Below, in pieces: positions 63,349-64,000 of a stretch of DNA of 64,000 bases (position 1 is the stretch's first letter; each line of letters opens with the position of its first letter). The notes beneath the pieces were generated by a model. That model was not told where the DNA came from. It did no database searches and worked only from the letters and a program-made list of their open reading frames with translations. This stretch comes from Pelobates cultripes (lineage: Eukaryota; Chordata; Amphibia; Anura; Pelobatidae). The stretch spans positions 121,923,890 through 121,987,889 of the forward strand of contig OW240915.1 in the NCBI GenBank assembly GCA_933207985.1, written 5' to 3'. The position numbers and the translations under genes were made by a program.

Positions 63349-63606
63349 GAGTTCCACTGCATAAGTATCTGTACATAGGATGACAATAAGCTGTACGGTC
63401 CATAGAGTTGGGCTTTATGGCAGAGTGGCCAGAAGAAAAATGTATGGAGGATGGTGCTCTGGTCTGATAAGACTAAAATTGAACTTTTTCGGCCATCAAA
63501 GAAAACGCTCGGGGGGCGGAGCCAGCTGCAGACCGGAGCAGAAGGCTCTGTGCCAAAGCAGGCAAAATAACCAGTTTTTGGTGGAAATTGGGCACTTACC
63601 TACCCT

Positions 63607-63810
63607 ATGCTGCACATCAAAGACACTACGATGGGCAGGAAAAACAAGAAACCCAGGGCGGACAAAGCCCCTGCTAGCCACGACATTGGTGAACTCCTGC
63701 GGAACTCTCAGAAGGCCGCATGGGTGAAAATGGCGCAGAGGGAGGAAGGATTCTTGGATTCCGATGACGACGCCTATACAGACATGGGAGAGAGACCTTC
63801 CCTGAGCTAG
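63607..63810 (+). pseudogene. L1/Tx1 ORF1 N-terminus
   Basis: The 67-aa frame starts MLHIKDTTMGRKNKKPRAD. The likely true start is the second Met (63631), giving a basic N-terminus MGRKNKKPRADKAPASHDIG and then ELLRNSQKAAWVKM. This is how Tx1-type ORF1 proteins begin (MG(K/R)..KK...DIG..L). The frame stops at 63808; a related Ser/Pro-rich stretch (GHMAKPPSPGDPVTADLL) continues in another frame to about 63900, so an indel is likely. The coiled coil and RRM would lie outside the window or are lost. Confidence 0.6.
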
Positions 63811-63975
63811 CCCTCGGGGCATATGGCCAAACCACCTTCGCCCGGCGATCCAGTTACTGCAGACCTTCTAAAGAGCATAGTAATACAAGTACTGAGTGGT
63901 AGCGAGTGACTAAATGTAAAAACCAAGTACTAACAACACCAATGTGGTAACCCCTCAGACCACATAAAAAGTTAA

Positions 63976-64000
63976 AACACATACATACATACATACAAAT
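63976..64000. repeat. (CATA)n microsatellite at window end
   Basis: Short run of ACATACATACAT type repeats continuing to the window edge. Confidence 0.85.

Larger units (their letters stand above)
58051..63509 (+). mobile_element. Old Tc1-like transposon split by three insertions
   Basis: The left end CAGTGCCTTGCAAAAGTATT (58051, after TA) is a well-known vertebrate Tc1-type end. Transposase pieces: start ATG at 58456 (MKSKELPTQ), continuation at 62203 (YKSGLGYRKISKSLMIPRST, IKSIITKCKEHGTTAN), REATQRP-like and TLEELQS-like remnants to 62416, then GLYGRVARRK and a WSDKTKIELF segment with the first catalytic Asp at about 63400-63490. A CR1 (58485-62201), a solo LTR (62417-63348) and an L1 5' end (63511) interrupt it. 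The right half is not in the window. Confidence 0.8.
63511..64000 (+). mobile_element. L1/Tx1-type LINE, 5' end (copy E, runs out of window)
   Basis: Begins with GGGGGGCGGAGCCAGC at 63512, right after Tc1 sequence (AAAGAAAACGCT). A short G-rich 5' UTR is followed by an ORF1 start at 63607. It is the only L1 here whose 5' end looks original. Confidence 0.7.

Noticed and set aside
63496..63822. 108-aa minus-strand frame at the right end
   Set aside because: Antisense to the L1 5' UTR and ORF1 start, no domain recognised.
1..64000. tRNA, rRNA and snRNA genes
   Set aside because: I looked for recognisable conserved cores and saw none that I could support; a covariance-model scan would be needed to exclude them.

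Overview
The window reads as a vertebrate, most likely anuran amphibian, genomic segment with no host protein-coding gene that I can recognise. It is an AT-rich mosaic of transposable elements (TEs) inserted into each other. The repertoire is L1/Tx1-type and CR1-type LINEs, an L2-type LINE, a DIRS1-like tyrosine-recombinase retroelement, a gypsy-type LTR family present mostly as solo LTRs, Tc1/mariner elements, a hAT element, and TTAA-flanked elements with CCCCTTAAG ends. This combination is what large frog genomes look like. The assignment rests on recognised protein families and repeat ends, not on a database search.

Layout. 1-4471: L1/Tx1 copy A (minus) with an almost intact ORF2. 4790-6223: an unclassified repeat with GGAACGCAT hairpins and a CR1 3' end. 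6919-8330: LTR fragments, one with an inverted block. 8400-9550: simple and degenerate repeats plus a 118-bp palindrome. 9637-17775: L1 copy B (plus), split by a 1.5-kb hAT element with an 8-bp target duplication and by a TTAA MITE. 17790-19850: minisatellite, microsatellite and a non-autonomous L1-like element. 19939-22699: a TA-flanked element that contains a CCCCTTAAG/TTAA element. 22730-25382: a fragment of the same TTAA family and a CR1 copy. 25383-28042: a gypsy LTR-gag fragment joined to a half Tc1 transposon. 28045-34020: L1 copy C (minus) with a CR1 insertion. 34055-40540: mostly unassigned sequence with an interrupted LTR and GC-rich minisatellites. 40545-43110: a LINE with a restriction-enzyme-like endonuclease, CR1 copies and a hairpin repeat. 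43201-44900: an LTR holding a TTAA element, which in turn holds a foldback with 234-bp arms. 45594-50400: DIRS1-like element broken by an LTR. 50527-56470: MITE, three solo LTRs with exact 5-bp target duplications, an L2 LINE and a head-to-head LTR pair. 56471-64000: an L1 3' fragment, then a Tc1 element that has received a CR1 (itself carrying an intact DD37E Tc1/mariner), a solo LTR and an L1 5' end.

Function. The only gene that looks fully intact is the 338-aa DD37E Tc1/mariner transposase at 60634-61650. L1 copy A ORF2 and the SCAN-like gag are long open frames in broken elements. Everything else is decayed. Insertion order can be read from the nesting: the old Tc1 and L1 copies are hosts, then CR1 and LTR elements, then DD37E as one of the youngest. 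I found no RNA genes, CRISPR arrays or operons. The most unusual signals are an LTR hairpin that keeps its pairing through a base-pair swap, the 234-bp foldback, and the multi-level nest at the right end.
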